The notes beneath the pieces are model-generated. The model had not been told where the DNA came from and searched no databases. It saw only the letters and a program-made list of their open reading frames with translations. Positions 10,481 through 21,260 of a DNA stretch of 30,490 nucleotides are shown here, in pieces. The stretch's first letter is position 1, and every line of letters starts with the position of its first letter. The position numbers were made by a program, and so were the translations under genes. This DNA comes from Carex sylvatica (taxonomy: Eukaryota > Streptophyta > Magnoliopsida > Poales > Cyperaceae), in contig CAXKVR010000646.1 of the NCBI GenBank assembly GCA_964058845.1, positions 1 to 30,490 on the forward strand, in the 5' to 3' direction.

Positions 10481-11324
10481 TTTATTTGAGCATGGTCCAT
10501 GGACAAATGCATTTCTGTTTTAGACCTTCCAACTTTAATAATTAATTACTAGTTAGAAACTTAGAATTGTGAAGTGTGTTATATACTTATATGTAAAAAG
10601 CTCATGTAGTATGCATTCAAACTGCAAATCATTTATTTTGGTATTGTGATTTCGTTAACATTTTTTTGGGACTGAATTTGATCATATATATCGCTTAACT
10701 ACGTACCTTTCGATTGGAAATATGCTTTCTGGAATATTCATGCTTTCTTTTTTGTTCCCATGATCCCATCCCATGAAAAACAATTTCAATTCACTAATGA
10801 AGGATCGTTGACAAATTTTGTGTAACTCCAGTTATTATTAAATGAGTTAAAATATGTTCAAACTTAACAACTCAGTCAACTTAAATTATAAATAAATTTT
10901 TTCAACCCTGGACTGGCACATGTGAAAATATTTTAGTTCCACCTATTATTTAAATTAGTATTCTCACTTTCATAATTTTATTCGATATTTTCTCCTGTTG
11001 TTTGGGCATTTTTTTTTCAATTTTTGATGTTACTATTTTATATAATTTTGTAAAAATAACACAAAATAAAAAACGAATAATGCCAAAGAATATTTTTTTT
11101 ATTTATAAATATATTATAAAATAAGACAAAATAATGTCTTAATTGTTCGATACAAGAAAGATCAGAAAAAAAAATTCAATTCAAACTTTACACCGGTAAA
11201 AATTACACTAATCTAAAGCCTTGTTTCTTTCGACCGTCTCATTTTGTGTTTCTTTTGTAATATGTACCCTACGGTATTCTCTCAATAAGTCTTTGAGTGT
11301 AAAACTGTAAATTGAGAAACCAAT
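10481..11324. other. AT-rich intergenic DNA
   Basis: No gene, RNA or structured repeat was recognised. Confidence 0.6.
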
Positions 11325-11465
11325 TCCGCTGCTCTCCAAATAGGAGAGCAGAAGTCTGTTATTCTAAATCGAACTGTTTATCTGTACTAAGATCCGTACA
11401 TGAAAAAATTTAACGGTTCGATTTTGAATAACAGGGTCCTGCTCTCCTATTTGAAGAACAGCGGA
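11325..11465. repeat. Inverted repeat, 54-bp arms with 33-bp loop (small MITE?)
   Basis: The left arm 11325-11378 and right arm 11412-11465 are complementary at 47 of 54 positions and end in TCCGCTG/CAGCGGA. The left arm itself contains a shorter palindrome, GCTCTCCAAATAGGAGAGC. The size and symmetry fit a very short MITE or foldback element. No clear target duplication was seen, partly because the right flank was later duplicated in tandem. If transcribed it would form a long hairpin RNA. Confidence 0.6.
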
Positions 11466-11567
11466 GTCAAATCCGTAAATTGATCCGTTACATTAGATAA
11501 CAGGGTCCTGCTCTCCTATTTGAAGAACAGCGGAGTCAAATCCGTAAATTGATCCGTTACATTAGAT
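11430..11567. repeat. Perfect 69-bp tandem duplication
   Basis: Bases 11430-11498 are repeated without a mismatch at 11499-11567. The unit starts AACAGGGTCCTGCTCTCC and ends TTACATTAGAT. It begins inside the right arm of the adjoining inverted repeat, so part of that arm is present twice. Perfect identity implies a recent event, or an assembly artefact. Confidence 0.93.
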
Positions 11568-11782
11568 GTAATGAAAAATACTACAATTTGGTTCGATAAA
11601 AATTATCAATGTAAAAAATAAAATAATATTTATCTTTTTCTATGTTATTTTATAATATTTTATAATTTTCCATGCCAAGTGTCGTGTTTAAGTTTTGTAC
11701 TTTCTAACGCGACTTGACACGACACTTATAGTACGTATCTATTCAGTGGCGGAGCTAGCTACATTCAGGAATACGGTGCCAA

Positions 11783-13536
11783 GTTCGTGAAAGATATGTG
11801 TTTTGAAAGTTATCATTTTTTGTAATGATTCATATATTGTTCATGATTTTGAATATTATTATTATGTATTCTTGTTCCTTGAGATTTATATGTTATATCT
11901 TTGAAAGTATTCAAGAAGATGCTCTTGGTCTTGAATCATAGAACTCCTAAGATGAGAAACATTTAATCACTAAATAAATTCACAATCGTGGTAATTAAGA
12001 AAGAACATTAATTACCGAGAAAGATTGTCATGTTGATTAAAAGTACATTGTAGTTCTATAAATGTTAATAAGGGATTATCATTTAATTACATGAATATAT
12101 AAAATGTGTATTTTATATATTGAACATTACCTAAATGAATGGAACATTATATGGATTGTGTTTTGTGTCATTAATGTTTTCATTGTGTCTTTAGAATCTT
12201 AGATATGAGATGTGTATGTTTTTCACATGAGAAGTATATAATGTGATTGCTATTTAAATACTACCTTGTGATAGGAATAAAATAGTAGTTCATTGTGTAC
12301 AACTTGTGCGGGAGAAATCTATATGTTAATATTATCATTGTCCCTCAATTTGAGTTATGATATTACTGGGCCCTTTGGTAAAGTGGAATTATATCGCATG
12401 GAATATAACTGATGTAGTTATAATTATAATTCACTTGAGAGACCAAGAAAATGAATATAATGTAAAAATGACACGATTCTATTTTACATATTATTTATAA
12501 TATCATGTGACAATGATAGACACAAAATTAGTGAATTGAGTAAATGATTACTATGTCATTTGAATAACTATAATATAATGATAGAACCTCTTATAGTCAA
12601 TAATATAAAGTTTATATTATTGCCAAGATGACATAGATCCTCTATATGGTCACACCAACTGAAGAGAAACAACAAGTATTTTACATTTTATAGTGATGTA
12701 TAAGATAAAATACATGAGATGAAATGCTAAAATAAAATGTCATAATATGACATGCTTAGACCATAAATAAATTTATGAAGTTATGCAAATATTATTTAGT
12801 ATAATGTTTGAATGCATTATAAGAATAATAGAGACATTATATAATAGAATAATATGACTAATATTATTTGTTCATAAATTAATTTATTAAACCAATCACA
12901 ATATGAGATTAAAGAGATCATAATATGACAAAACAAGGCTAGTGACATGTGTGTAATTAATTTAAACATTACACAAATGGATTCCCTAGCCCTTACCTAT
13001 TTAAGGAGATATAATTGAGAAAAATTAACACTAATTTTCTACCATATACCCTAGCCAAAATTCTCTCATTGAGCAGCCACATTTTTTTTCTTTCTCCTTA
13101 GCCGAAAATAGAAGGGCCTCTCCTTGGCCGAAATTTGTGGGGATTGTTCCAAGGTCAAAATTCTCTCATCTCTTCTTGCTAGGTGGTTGGATCTAAGTTT
13201 TGAACTTCACATCCATCTATCTAAGATGTGTGTTAGTTCGTTGTTTAAGTTCAAGGTGAACCAAGAGGTACTTCCAAGAGAACGACGGTTCCAAGAGATA
13301 TAGAAGGGAAATCGACTTTCCTCTAACAAGAGATTTGACAATCTCTTTAGGTATGAATTCTTATCTCATCTTATGTGAGAAATAAATTTATTTAATTTTA
13401 TTTGAAGCACATGAGATGCTAGAAGATTTTATTTAACGTAATATTGCTTGCAATTATCATACAAATGAGATCCGTTGTGTATTGAGTTAAATTTTTTTTT
13501 TCTCTCTTGACATACACATGAAATCCCTACAGTTCG
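11783..13536 (+). mobile_element. Probable solo LTR (1.74 kb) with 5-bp target duplication
   Basis: The candidate LTR at 11788-13531 begins TGAAAG and ends ATCCCTACA, so it has the TG...CA termini of LTRs. It is flanked by GTTCG on both sides (11783-11787 and 13532-13536). A CCCTACA end is common just before the primer-binding site in plant LTR elements. The last third looks like a transcript start region: CCTATTTAAGGAGATATAAT near 12998-13018 could act as a TATA box, followed by a less AT-rich, pyrimidine-rich leader-like segment at about 13050-13350. There is no internal pol sequence. This pattern suggests an LTR left after recombination removed the rest. The boundaries rest on a 5-bp match found by eye, which can arise by chance, and the orientation is inferred from the TATA-like site. 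Confidence 0.5.
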
Positions 13537-15730
13537 TATATAGTTGGTTTGGATTTGAGTTTTGTTTACCCTTGAATTTGAGTTTTATCTACTCCTACCT
13601 GAGTCAAAGCTCTCGATCAGTGAAATTGGTTGAATCGTTACAAATTTGATAGTATATCATCAATCTACTTCTAAATATAACGATAAGAAAAAGGTGATTA
13701 AGAATGGTATGATAGTGGGACCACAATAAATCTGTTATTTAAAAAAAATAATAATAAACTGAAATGTTTTACAAAGTAATATACTGAAATTTAATGTAAT
13801 ACATTAAATTATTTTTATTAAGTTTAACTATTAAAAATGAGTTGAATTTTAATAGAAAAGTCTTGTGAACTATGCTTCAAAGTAAAATTTAATACTTCAA
13901 TACTTTAAATTAATAATTTTCAAAATAAATAAATTTTCGATCTGATTTGTTGATTTTGATTTTAATTCGTAGTCAATTACCGATTCTGCTTTAAATAAAA
14001 AATTATATAATAATAATTTATAGTTTAATAATTTTATAAAAATAATAATAATTTATTTTTGCCTACCTGGATAATCTACCGTAGGACACGTTACACTCCC
14101 AGCAGACTTGGTGATTAAATAAGCAAATGATGTATGTGTATTGTGGTATAATAGGATTTCCGTATTTGTTATTCTACAGTCAAGTTATAGCGAGTCAAAA
14201 TGGCGCAGAATATCTTTAAAAAGTATGTGGATTTTGTCACAAATACTTTGAACCGGATACAGAGAAAATTTTATAAAAGATGTACAAATATGAATAGTTG
14301 GTATGTTGATGGTAACGCAACCAAAGATTCTGTCCTCTTATATTAATTATAATTGAATTTTGACCTTAATTATTTACTTGTTATAACTTATAACTATCTA
14401 TCTTTGCTGGTGTTATCTTGCAGATTATGGTGATTTAGACAACCAATCAAACCATATATAATTTATTAAATTGCTGTGCATGTAGATGTAGGTTGATTAG
14501 GAATCACAACCATGTCCATTAATTTTGTTTCTTTCTCTCTAGCTCTAGCAAATACAATATTAGGAATCACAAAGGATCTGACGATATTAACAGATGAGTT
14601 TTTATGTCATGCTGCTGCACAACAGCACAAGCACAACTTGAACTTGTTATATACAATATTAATTATTTTGAATTTATTGTTTGTGTTTTGTAAGAAGAAA
14701 AAAGTGCTCTGTCAATATCTGTACCCGTCTAGGACCGGAGAATGAAAACTTTGAATTACATTGGATTCTTTAATCCAGTTTTCTGCGCCCCTTGAAATAA
14801 TTTATTCCAAAAATTAGTTACTGTTCTGAATATTCAATACTAGTAACTGAATGTGGTGTTGATATATAATTTAGTTGTTGGAAGTGGAGGCAGATGTTGT
14901 TGGTTCAGAAGAATGTTAATAAGTATTGGCATTGTTGATGGAGTTTTCAAGACTTTTTTGTTTATTCTATATACAAAAGAATGTTAATAAGTTTAAGTTG
15001 ATATATTTTGATAAACAATATGACATAATTAATGTGTTAGCATGATATATATTTTATAACTAACAAACTCTATATAACTATAAATATAAAAAAAAAATAT
15101 ATATTGAGAGGGCCTCGACTAAGTCTACTATTAAGCCGGATTGTACGGAGTTAAATTTAAGGAAGTTGGAGAGAACAGTGACGCTTGTTAATACGTCCAT
15201 TGTTGCTGTTGTTAACAGCTAATGACCTAGAAATTGGCACCTAAAAGGGCAATTAATTACATTAGTACATGTTAATTTTCTATTTCGGTTTCAATTGGCC
15301 CCACTTGTCTGCTCTTTTAGGGTTTTACCGCCGGTCCCACACGCTTCTTCCGAATAGTTTTAATACCCTCGCCAGTTTGGTCTGCTTTACTAGCTGCTCC
15401 AGTCTCTTTCTTGAGAGGAAATTAAATAACAGGACATCTCCATTCAAGAGAGCAGGAGATTAGTGCAGTGCATATCCACGAGTGCGGCATCAGTCGGAAA
15501 CCATAATTAGCGAGACGAAGGAACAAAAGCCCAATTTATAAGTATTGTAACAAATTCAAGGCTTCGAAACACTGAAAAACTGCGGCAATTCTACTATAGT
15601 CCAGTGTACAAAGGCTTTAACTTGTAGGTATGATGCTTTAAGCAGAGAACTGAAACACATATGACAATAAATATGTGGTCACTGGAAAATAAAAGAGGAG
15701 CATAAATGCTTCCCGTGTGGTCTTACAAAG
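13537..15730. other. Intergenic DNA between solo LTR and PB1 gene
   Basis: No convincing gene was recognised. A 77-codon frame at 14512-14745 has a hydrophobic stretch but no family resemblance and no supporting context. The part at about 15290-15460 is less AT-rich and probably belongs to the distal promoter of the PB1 gene. Confidence 0.5.
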
Positions 15731-15737
15731 CCAGAAG

Positions 15738-15748
15738 GTGGGTCCCAC
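15738..15748. promoter_or_regulatory. TCP-type site in the PB1 gene promoter
   Basis: GTGGGTCCCAC is a perfect palindrome that matches the GTGGGNCCCAC motif of TCP factors. It lies about 540 bases upstream of the PB1 start codon. The same 11-mer occurs at 10359-10369. Function is inferred from the motif only. Confidence 0.35.
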
Positions 15749-15939
15749 AGGCAGCCCATTCCCAACTGTCACTGCACGATTTACAACGTCCTACCCGGCG
15801 CCTGAGCAGCAGGAAAATAATTTATTGATCCTCTCCATTTAAGGAGAGACAGACTGGTAGAATTATTTACAGGCAAAGGTTGAAAGGAGACTCCAGGTAA
15901 AATAGCGGCTGTTAAATACGCCACATACATTCGCCAGTG

Positions 15940-15946
15940 ACGTGGC
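15940..15946 (+). promoter_or_regulatory. ABRE-like ACGTGGC element
   Basis: ACGTGGC, the core of abscisic-acid-response elements bound by bZIP factors, sits about 340 bases upstream of the PB1 start codon. It is a short motif, so chance occurrence is possible. Confidence 0.3.
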
Positions 15947-16286
15947 GCAATGTAATTGGTAACAGGAAGTGGACGCAGAACGGAGACTGGAGAAGGGGTC
16001 GTACTAGTCAGTCAGCAAATGGACAAATAAATAGTAACCTCTTCCACTGTCTAGACCTAATAATAACCTCAGCTCTACAATTAATATGGATAATTTTAGT
16101 AAAATTGAAAATTGCAGAAGATCCTCTCCTTGCCGAGCGTCTGCGTCTCTTTCCGTTTCCCACCAAACTCTCATAAATCCTCAAAACCCTCCTTCCTTTC
16201 AGCCCGCAGTCTCAAATCTCAATTCCCCTCCTCTCTCTCTCCGAAATTCAATTAAAATAGAGAGACAACTTCAAGAAAACCCGGAG

Positions 16287-17714
16287 ATGGAGAACTACCC
16301 TTTCTCCTCCTACCCCGACTCCGGCGACTCCTCTCCGAGATCTCGCGAGATCGACTCTGACAACGGCAGCCACCACCACCCTGTCTCCGATGAAGTCCCT
16401 CCTGCCACCTCCGTCGCCGGAAAGGTCAAGCTCATGATCAGCTATTGCGGCCGGATCCAGCTTCGACCGCATGACAACCAGCTCGCTTATGTCAACGGCG
16501 AAACCAAGATCCTCTCCATTGACCGCTCCATGCGCTTTGCCGACTTCCACTCCAAGATTGCCTCCATCTCTGGCTCAGACGACGTTTGTATCAAGTACCA
16601 GCTTCCAGGTGAGGATCTCGATGCGCTCATCTCTGTCACCAACGATGAGGATCTTGAACACATGGTTCTTGAGTTTGATCGCCTCCATCTTCACCGTTCG
16701 TCCAACTCATCCCGATCCACTCCTCGCCTCAGAGTTTTCGTCTTCCCGATCAACCCTCCGCCTCCTTCCCCCGCACTCCTCGAGCCGAGACAGGAACGTC
16801 ACTGGTTCGTTGATGCTCTCAATTCCATTCCGCCACTGCCTCCTCCAGTCCCGGTCTCTGCTTCTCCAGCATCTAATGGTCAGGCCAGTCCGGATTATCT
16901 CTTCGGGCTGGACAATGGATTTATGCCGCCTCCTGCTGTCAGAGTCAAGGATCCAACACCACCTGACCAGCCGGTCCCACGTGACAGTGCCCCAGTTGAG
17001 GTTCCTACTAAGGAGGATCATCAAATCGGGTCGGACCCGTCCCCAGGTGGATCTCCACCTGAGATCCAAAGACAAATTCAACAACTGGAGAAACTCCAGG
17101 TTACTGATAACCAGCCCCAGTCGCAATCCCAATCTCAGCTGCAGCCTCAGATTCAACCCCAGACTCAGCCCCAAGCCGTGGCTACTACAATGCCAAAGAA
17201 TGGAACTGAAGAAACCCTAGCAAGTAGAGCCTTCCTCCCAATGACTCAAGAGAAGCCGCCGGTACCGGCACCAGTGCCAGTACAATCGGTACAACAACCT
17301 CCTCCACAGGCCCCTCCTGCCACAGCTGTGCCTCAGCCGACCATGGCCGCTCCAACTGGATACATGCCTAGGTTCCAATCCATTGCCGGTGGGGATCACC
17401 AGCCAGTTTATGTGATATCCCATGCACCACACGGCTACTATGCCACGGGGCCACCTGGCACAGCGTCATTTGTGTATGCTATGGCGCCTCCGGCACCGAA
17501 TCATTCAGGCGGAGGAGGAGGAGGAGGAGGAGGAGGAGGTGACATGACAAGTGGGTACGGTGCGGGGCATGTTGCAGCAGGATATGATAATACTGGTCGG
17601 GCGGTGTATTATACCAGCATGATGCCTACTGCTTATCATCACCAGGCGGTGAGCAGCGTAGCGCTGACCAACACAGAGGCTCCGAAACCCGTGAAGCCTT
17701 CACAGGTTTCTTGA
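16287..17714 (+). CDS. PB1 (Phox/Bem1p) domain protein
   Basis: This single-exon frame encodes 475 aa from the ATG at 16287. The first residues (MENYPFSSYPDSGDSSPRSR) match the usual start of a plant octicosapeptide/Phox/Bem1p subfamily as I know it. The PB1 domain spans about residues 45-154: it opens with the basic KVKLMISYCGRI strand, continues through RPHDNQLAYV, and contains an acidic OPCA-type stretch at about 104-131 (YQLPGEDLDALISV, then NDEDLEHM). Having both the basic strand and the acidic motif suggests it can pair head-to-tail with other PB1 proteins. The rest is low complexity: Pro-rich segments, a Gln/Pro/Ser stretch at about 276-296, eleven consecutive Gly at 408-418, and a Tyr-rich tail. 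There is no kinase or DNA-binding domain. The frame is open upstream to another ATG at 16086, which would add 67 residues; the family-like MENY start is preferred. GC content is well above the flanks. Confidence 0.9.
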   Translation: MENYPFSSYPDSGDSSPRSREIDSDNGSHHHPVSDEVPPATSVAGKVKLMISYCGRIQLRPHDNQLAYVNGETKILSIDRSMRFADFHSKIASISGSDDVCIKYQLPGEDLDALISVTNDEDLEHMVLEFDRLHLHRSSNSSRSTPRLRVFVFPINPPPPSPALLEPRQERHWFVDALNSIPPLPPPVPVSASPASNGQASPDYLFGLDNGFMPPPAVRVKDPTPPDQPVPRDSAPVEVPTKEDHQIGSDPSPGGSPPEIQRQIQQLEKLQVTDNQPQSQSQSQLQPQIQPQTQPQAVATTMPKNGTEETLASRAFLPMTQEKPPVPAPVPVQSVQQPPPQAPPATAVPQPTMAAPTGYMPRFQSIAGGDHQPVYVISHAPHGYYATGPPGTASFVYAMAPPAPNHSGGGGGGGGGGGDMTSGYGAGHVAAGYDNTGRAVYYTSMMPTAYHHQAVSSVALTNTEAPKPVKPSQVS

Positions 17715-18420
17715 GTGCGCGCGCCTGTTGCGTTTGTGTTTGCGTTTTCTTTTCTTTACTAATGTCTATTTTTAAGATAGGAAAAGTGGTGTTGGTTGGT
17801 AAATGACTAAATGGTAATGGTTTGTTGAACTGTCTGTCTCTCTCTGTCTGTCCAGCCAGTAAGTAAGTAGTGAGCACCGGTCTCCAGTGGGTTTGCAATT
17901 TTTCGTGTGTGTTTGTTTGTTTGTTTGTTGGTTCGTTCGTTCTGGTACAATTCTATTCTATTAGCTTGTTGTAAATACATATTATGCGTATATGGAAAGA
18001 ATATATTAGCTTTTGTTGTTGTGCTGTGCTGTTGCATTCTCGTACAAATAATTAGCTTTATTTTATTTGGTTGTGGTGCTGAGGCTGAGGCCTTGTTGCC
18101 TTGTTGCCTTGTTGGGCAAATGACAAGTAACAAGTTTGGATTTGTTTCTGGGGTGGTTGAAGGATATGAAAATATATTTCATTTGAGAGTTTGGATAAGT
18201 TCTCTTTCAAGATTCTAAGATATGCTTCTCAGACATGACGATGTGCTCAAATATTCTATCTACAGCTACGTATATTTTTAGGCATGCTTATCTTAATTTC
18301 TATTTTTCTTTTGTTAATGCCAAATTAATATTCGCAGATCCAGATAACTGTTTAAAATTATTTAGTTTCCACTGTCAATTTTATCTTGGTTCCACTTAGT
18401 TGTTAGTTTTGTTTAGACTG
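17715..18420 (+). other. PB1 gene 3' untranslated region and flank
   Basis: The sequence after the PB1 stop is T- and G-rich, with tandem short repeats (GTTT/GTTC near 17907-17940 and CTTGTTGC near 18091-18115) and a TTGTAAATA near 17969-17977 resembling a plant polyadenylation far-upstream element. This looks like a normal plant 3' UTR. The exact cleavage site cannot be placed. Small frames on both strands here are low-complexity shadows. Confidence 0.45.
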
Positions 18421-18424
18421 AATT

Positions 18425-18895
18425 AGGAGTGTTAACGGATACGATACGGATCGAGTGAGTGGAGGTATTTTCATACCTGCATCTGAGATAACGAAAAAAA
18501 ATCTTTACTCTTGTCCGTCTTTTCGAATACGGTACAGGTCAGATAAATGAATAAAAAAATGATATTGATATCTTAATTTGTATTTTTCATAAAATATTTT
18601 TCTAAACAAGAAAAAAAAATACTAATAAATACAACTAATTTGTATTATAAAAATTTAATAATATACAAAACTTTATTATATCATGTATCATCTTCATACA
18701 AATATATATCTATATATATAATTTTATTTTTAAAAATTATCTTACGTTATATAACGCGTAAGATAACAAAAAAAAATGTTACTCTTATTTGTCCCTGATA
18801 AACTAATGAAAAAAATAATTGTTACCCTTACCTGTATTTTACTACGATACATATCGGATAAACGGATCAAAAGGTGCCCATTGACATCCATAGAT
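18425..18895. repeat. Degenerate dispersed-repeat-like segment
   Basis: The segment begins with AGGAGTGTTAACGGATACGA and ends, on the opposite strand, with TGGATGTCAATGGGCACC, a start seen in many plant repeats of the form GGNTGTCAATGGG. Internally, GATAACGAAAAAAAATCTTT near 18486 recurs as a related GATAACAAAAAAAAATG near 18762, each followed by TTACTCTT. No clean inverted ends or target duplication were found. I infer a decayed transposon but cannot name its class. Confidence 0.33.
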
Positions 18896-19584
18896 GAAAT
18901 CAATTAGTTTTCCAACTTATTTAAAAAGAACTATTTAATTTCGTGATATTAAAGAAAGCGCTAATTATAGTCTACAAAATTTTGTCTATTTGGACATAGT
19001 TCAATTTTTTTTTCAAAGATTTAAATAGCGTTTATTGCGTCATAGTGAAATGACTAGAGAAACAACTCTTTGTCCATGTAATGTTGCTATAGCGTTGAAT
19101 AACGCATTATAGTACGTTATTTAGAACTTTGCTTTTTTTTTTTTTTCAATTTAAATTTGTGCTGGGATTACTTTTCAAATATACATGGTTAATCTTTTGT
19201 TTCGACCGAAAAAGGTGGCGAACTCTATATTAGCCAAAATATGAGTCATCTTTTCGGAAAATAGCAAAATCATTGTACAAAAAATTATAAATTGTACAAA
19301 TGGTCCTTAAAATATGACATACTAATAATTTTTATTCTTCAGTTGTAACCCTTAATGTTTTCTATTGTAACAAATTAGTCTCTCAATTATAAATGGTGAA
19401 AAAAGAAGAAGTAGATACATATATACACAAAATAGTCTCACTATTTATAATTGGTCAACTAAAGTAGACAACGATCCATATTTGCATTAATGACATATAA
19501 TATTACTAATTTATGACGGCGCAAATACTGATGATAGGGACTTAAAATTGATATTTAATGTATCAATTAATCTACAGCATCTGC
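18896..19584. other. AT-rich intergenic DNA
   Basis: Nothing coding or structured was recognised. Confidence 0.55.
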
Positions 19585-20617
19585 TTTACAATGTCGCGCT
19601 ATAGTACCAGTGCTATATAGTAATCGTGCTACAGTACCCCACTTAGAGAAATAATATATTATGATCTCTACTAATTATATAGTCTCAACTAATTATTATT
19701 CTAAAATTACAGCAACATCATTTCTCTATGGTCCCCACTAATTATATAGTTTCTCTTTTACAATCTCCGCACTCGTTCTCGCGTCAACCTTTCTCTAACA
19801 AAAATAGTTGACTTCATAGGAATAAATACTTCAATGCATATACATAAATACTTTTAGTACTTAAATATCAATACTTTCAGTGTCATATGTAAAAAATACT
19901 TAAATATGTATACCTTCGTAGTTATAAAATACTTTCAGTGTCATATGTAAAAAATACTTAGATATGTATACCTTCATAGTTATAAATACTTAGAAGATAA
20001 GATAGTAACACTTAAAAAAATATTAATACTTTGATGTGTGACTTGTTATGATTATTCTTTTTGGAGTTCTCCAATCATCCCCGCGTCAGTCTTTATTTAA
20101 CAAAAATAGTTAACCTCATACATATAAATAATTTCAATACTTATATATTAATACTTTCAGTGTTATATGTAAAAAAATACTTGCAAGTATAGGTATAAAT
20201 ACTTACGCGACGACGAGTCTGAAAGCACGTCATCATGGATCTCATTTGAAAGAAAATATTACGTAGATATTAAAAATATGGAGAAAAAAATTAAAATTTG
20301 TAGAGATTTTGTAGTCCATGCAGGAAGTTATATTTCTGCATTTAATTTTCGGTGGCCCCCCCGCGGGTATAGTGATGCGGGTACTATTATATTCGCGCTA
20401 CAGTACCGCACAATAAATAATTGTTCACCTCATAGCTATAAATACTTCAGTATATAGGTATAAATACTTTCGTGCATAGATATTAATATTTTAGGAAAAA
20501 AAAATTCGAATTGTGGAGTTTTTGCGATCTCCACAAAAAGTTATTTTTTCACGTTTAATTTTGAGTGGTCCCCCTGCGGGTACAGTGTGGATACTGTAGC
20601 GCGGGTACTGTTATCAG
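19585..20617. repeat. Composite repeat cluster with GCTACAGTACC-type ends
   Basis: Variants of CGCGCTACAGTACC recur near both ends: CGCGCTATAGTACC at about 19594 and GTGCTACAGTACC at about 19627 on the plus strand, CGCGCTACAGTATCC in reverse complement near 20600, plus another CGCGCTACAGTACC at about 20395. Inside there are several nested direct repeats. A 58-bp unit starting ATACTTTCAGTGTCATATGT occurs at 19871-19928 and again at 19929-19985. A longer module around AACAAAAATAGTT recurs at about 19767-19900 and 20070-20181. A GTGG(T/C)CCCCC(C/T)GCGGGTA block occurs at about 20352 and 20565. Inverted subterminal motifs with internal duplications suggest a non-autonomous DNA transposon that grew by tandem duplication. 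No transposase is present. Confidence 0.5.
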
Positions 20618-21260
20618 CTTCCTTTAATGTATCAATTAATTAATTTATTTATTTTCACATCATTTGTACTCTTTGATGAATACATTAATATAATTCAAGT
20701 ACCGAAAAATAATGTTCTGATAGATGAAAATGTTATAATTTTTCAATAAATGTTAAACATTGCAGTAATTTGATATATTTAGAAGTTTAAGAACGAAAAT
20801 GATGAACAAGATGAGATTTGAGTACCAAAACGTTACTTTTAAAGGTTAATGACCGAGTACGGAATACCACTTTAAAAACTATTGAAAGGGGAGGTAACAC
20901 ATTTAGTTAGAAGAAAAATCATAAAATTGTTGGTTAGTCAAATCTTATGCAAAGATTTAAAAACAAAAAGAGCTAGTTTTATAATTTACTGAAAAAAAGA
21001 TATGGTTTTATTACAAGTGAGCCGTGAAATAGTTGAAACCATAGTCGATATAATCTGTGGGTTTTTATTTTACAGATCCCAATTAAAAGTTGAAAGCATA
21101 AAATAAAAGGGATTGATTATATATCCACTGGAAAGTGTGTGTGTGTGTGAAAAGTTGATTCGGAAGTTGACTTAGTTACGTGTTGTGTTCATATAGCAAC
21201 AATTAACAATGGTACGCCAGAAGCTTATTAATTGAATTGAGTGCTATGCTGTGAAAATGC
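20618..21260. other. AT-rich intergenic DNA
   Basis: No gene was recognised. It carries a (GT)7 tract at 21135-21148. Confidence 0.55.

Noticed and set aside
11744..11782. CAGTGGCGGAGCTAGCTAC, resembling the start of a common plant repeat
   Set aside because: No matching second end or target duplication was found, so it may only be a fragment that the solo LTR inserted next to.
14512..14745. 77-codon plus-strand frame with a hydrophobic C-terminal part
   Set aside because: Low-information composition in AT-rich DNA, with no motif or supporting context. A frame of this size is expected by chance.
15937..16176. 79-codon frame just upstream of the PB1 gene
   Set aside because: It needs a GTG start, is in a different frame from PB1, and lies in promoter/leader sequence.
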